This document shows, in pieces, positions 51,147-51,969 of a DNA stretch of 51,969 nt (its first letter is position 1; every line of letters starts with the position of its first letter). The stretch is taken from contig NZ_PQSR01000054.1 in assembly GCF_002920635.1 (NCBI RefSeq), positions 1-51,969 on the forward strand, in the 5' to 3' direction. The position numbers and the translations under genes are program-made. Source of the stretch: Streptomyces sp. Ru72 (GTDB lineage Bacteria; Actinomycetota; Actinomycetes; Streptomycetales; Streptomycetaceae). The notes beneath the pieces were generated by a model, which did not search any database, had not been told where the DNA came from, and was given only the letters and a program-made list of their open reading frames with translations.

Positions 51147-51232
51147 GGTCGGAGCTCCTCGGGGACGGGGCGATGCGTCGTGGCACGGGTCCACGACAGA
51201 CATACTGATCGCCAGTGCACCGTACGGAACGA

Positions 51233-51969
51233 ATGGATCGCGTGGACCCCATGCACCCCAGGGACGACGTCCCCGCGCGCGCCGACGCCCACGCGGCGGC
51301 GCCGCTGCTGAACTGCCTGCTCCGGGAGGCGGCCGAGCCCACCGGCGAGCTGGGCGTCCACCGCCTGCGGGCCGGCGGCCGGCTGCTGCGCGTGCGCGGC
51401 ACACGCCGCCCGCGCGACCCCGAGCTGTACACGGGTGGCTCCTGGCACCCGCTCACCCACGCCGAGCTGGTCAAACTCACCGCCGACGAGCTGCGCCGCG
51501 CCACCGGCCTGTCCAACCCGGAACTCCCCGGCGAGATGCTGGACAGCCGGGACGCGGTGGCCGCGATCCTGGCCGCACGCGCCCGTCTCACGGCCCCGGA
51601 CGACCCGTACGTACGCTCCGAACAGTCCCTGGTCACCGGGCATCCCCACCACCCCGCCCCGAAGGCGCGGGGCGGCGGACCCGCCGGCAGCTGGCTGCCG
51701 TACGCCCCCGAGGCGTACGGCCGCTTTCCGCTCACCCTTTTGGGCGTACGCGAGGACACGGTCGTCCAGGAGGGCGACACGACGGCACTGGACGCGCTCG
51801 GCACCGCCCCGCGCGGCTACCGGCTGCTGCCCTCCCATCCCTGGCAGCTCGCCCTGGTCGGCGCCCGCCCTGACATCGCAGAGGCGTTCGAGGACGGGCG
51901 CCTGATCCGGCTCGGCGAGACCGCTCGGCCCGTGTGGCCCACGGCCGCCATCCGCACGGTCTACGCCCC
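51233..51969 (+). CDS. NIS siderophore synthetase (IucA/IucC family), cut by the window end
   Basis: The first ~245 residues of a second IucA/IucC-type synthetase. It shows LTHAELVKLTADELRRATG, SLVTGHPHHPAPKARGG (the family's GHPxHPxxK motif), the YAPEAYGRFPLTLLGVRED segment, and GYRLLPSHPWQL. The ATG at 51233 is weakly preceded by GGAA. The 86-bp divergent region contains no sequence I can call an iron-box. The C-terminal catalytic half lies beyond the window. Confidence 0.88.
   Translation, partial: MDRVDPMHPRDDVPARADAHAAAPLLNCLLREAAEPTGELGVHRLRAGGRLLRVRGTRRPRDPELYTGGSWHPLTHAELVKLTADELRRATGLSNPELPGEMLDSRDAVAAILAARARLTAPDDPYVRSEQSLVTGHPHHPAPKARGGGPAGSWLPYAPEAYGRFPLTLLGVREDTVVQEGDTTALDALGTAPRGYRLLPSHPWQLALVGARPDIAEAFEDGRLIRLGETARPVWPTAAIRTVYA

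Noticed and set aside
51147..51232. A search for an IdeR/DmdR iron box between the siderophore synthetases
   Set aside because: No TTAGGTTAGGCTAACCTAA-like palindrome is visible in the divergent gap.

Overview
The window is chromosomal DNA from a Streptomyces-like actinomycete. The evidence is a very high G+C content, many GTG starts, GGAGG-type ribosome binding sites, long shadow reading frames opposite real genes, and a gene set typical of Streptomyces (LAL/LuxR regulators, one complete mce operon, SpoIIE/HATPase regulators, actinobacterial purine catabolism). I see no rRNA, tRNA, CRISPR array or phage module.

Layout. 1-6.5 kb: a frameshifted LAL regulator running off the left edge, then a GAF-LuxR regulator divergent from two translationally coupled acyl-CoA synthetases. 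6.5-13.2 kb: the glyoxylate/purine salvage genes gcl (+) and hyi-glxR (-), with a hexanucleotide tandem repeat, a zinc-ribbon protein, a GH43 remnant and a 387-bp MITE-like insertion between them. 13.2-25.5 kb (-): a complete mce lipid-transport operon (ATPase, two permeases, six MCE proteins, two Mce-associated proteins) preceded by an ECF sigma factor with a membrane-anchored tail. 25.5-33.2 kb (-): a lytic transglycosylase, a cation exchanger, pqqABCDE, a PQQ-dependent alcohol dehydrogenase with lanthanide-type metal ligands, and a cupredoxin-like partner. 33.5-36.5 kb (+): a 1001-residue GAF/PP2C/HATPase regulator divergent from the PQQ genes. 36.6-40.6 kb (+): a small MTH1187-like protein, a DauR-type HTH protein, and the urate operon (OHCU decarboxylase, HIU hydrolase, uricase, 8-oxoguanine deaminase). 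40.7-49.6 kb: mixed metabolic and exported proteins (thioesterase, phosphatase, serine hydrolase, secreted esterase, aminotransferase, HxlR regulator, VWA protein pair). 49.6 kb to the end: two divergent NIS siderophore synthetases.

How the genes fit together. Uricase, HIU hydrolase and OHCU decarboxylase convert urate to allantoin. Glyoxylate released further down that route is condensed by Gcl to tartronate semialdehyde, which GlxR and Hyi handle. gcl and hyi-glxR share a near-identical 15-bp operator (TTCCGTnnnGCGGAA). From memory, S. coelicolor keeps the glyoxylate and urate genes close together, so the mce + PQQ block may be an insertion into this catabolic region. The most noteworthy items are the lanthanide-signature PQQ dehydrogenase operon, whose dehydrogenase has no visible export signal; the MITE-like element with target duplication inserted exactly at a stop codon; and the triple repeat in MceC. 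At least two genes are broken by single-base slips in G/C runs, so local assembly errors should be considered.
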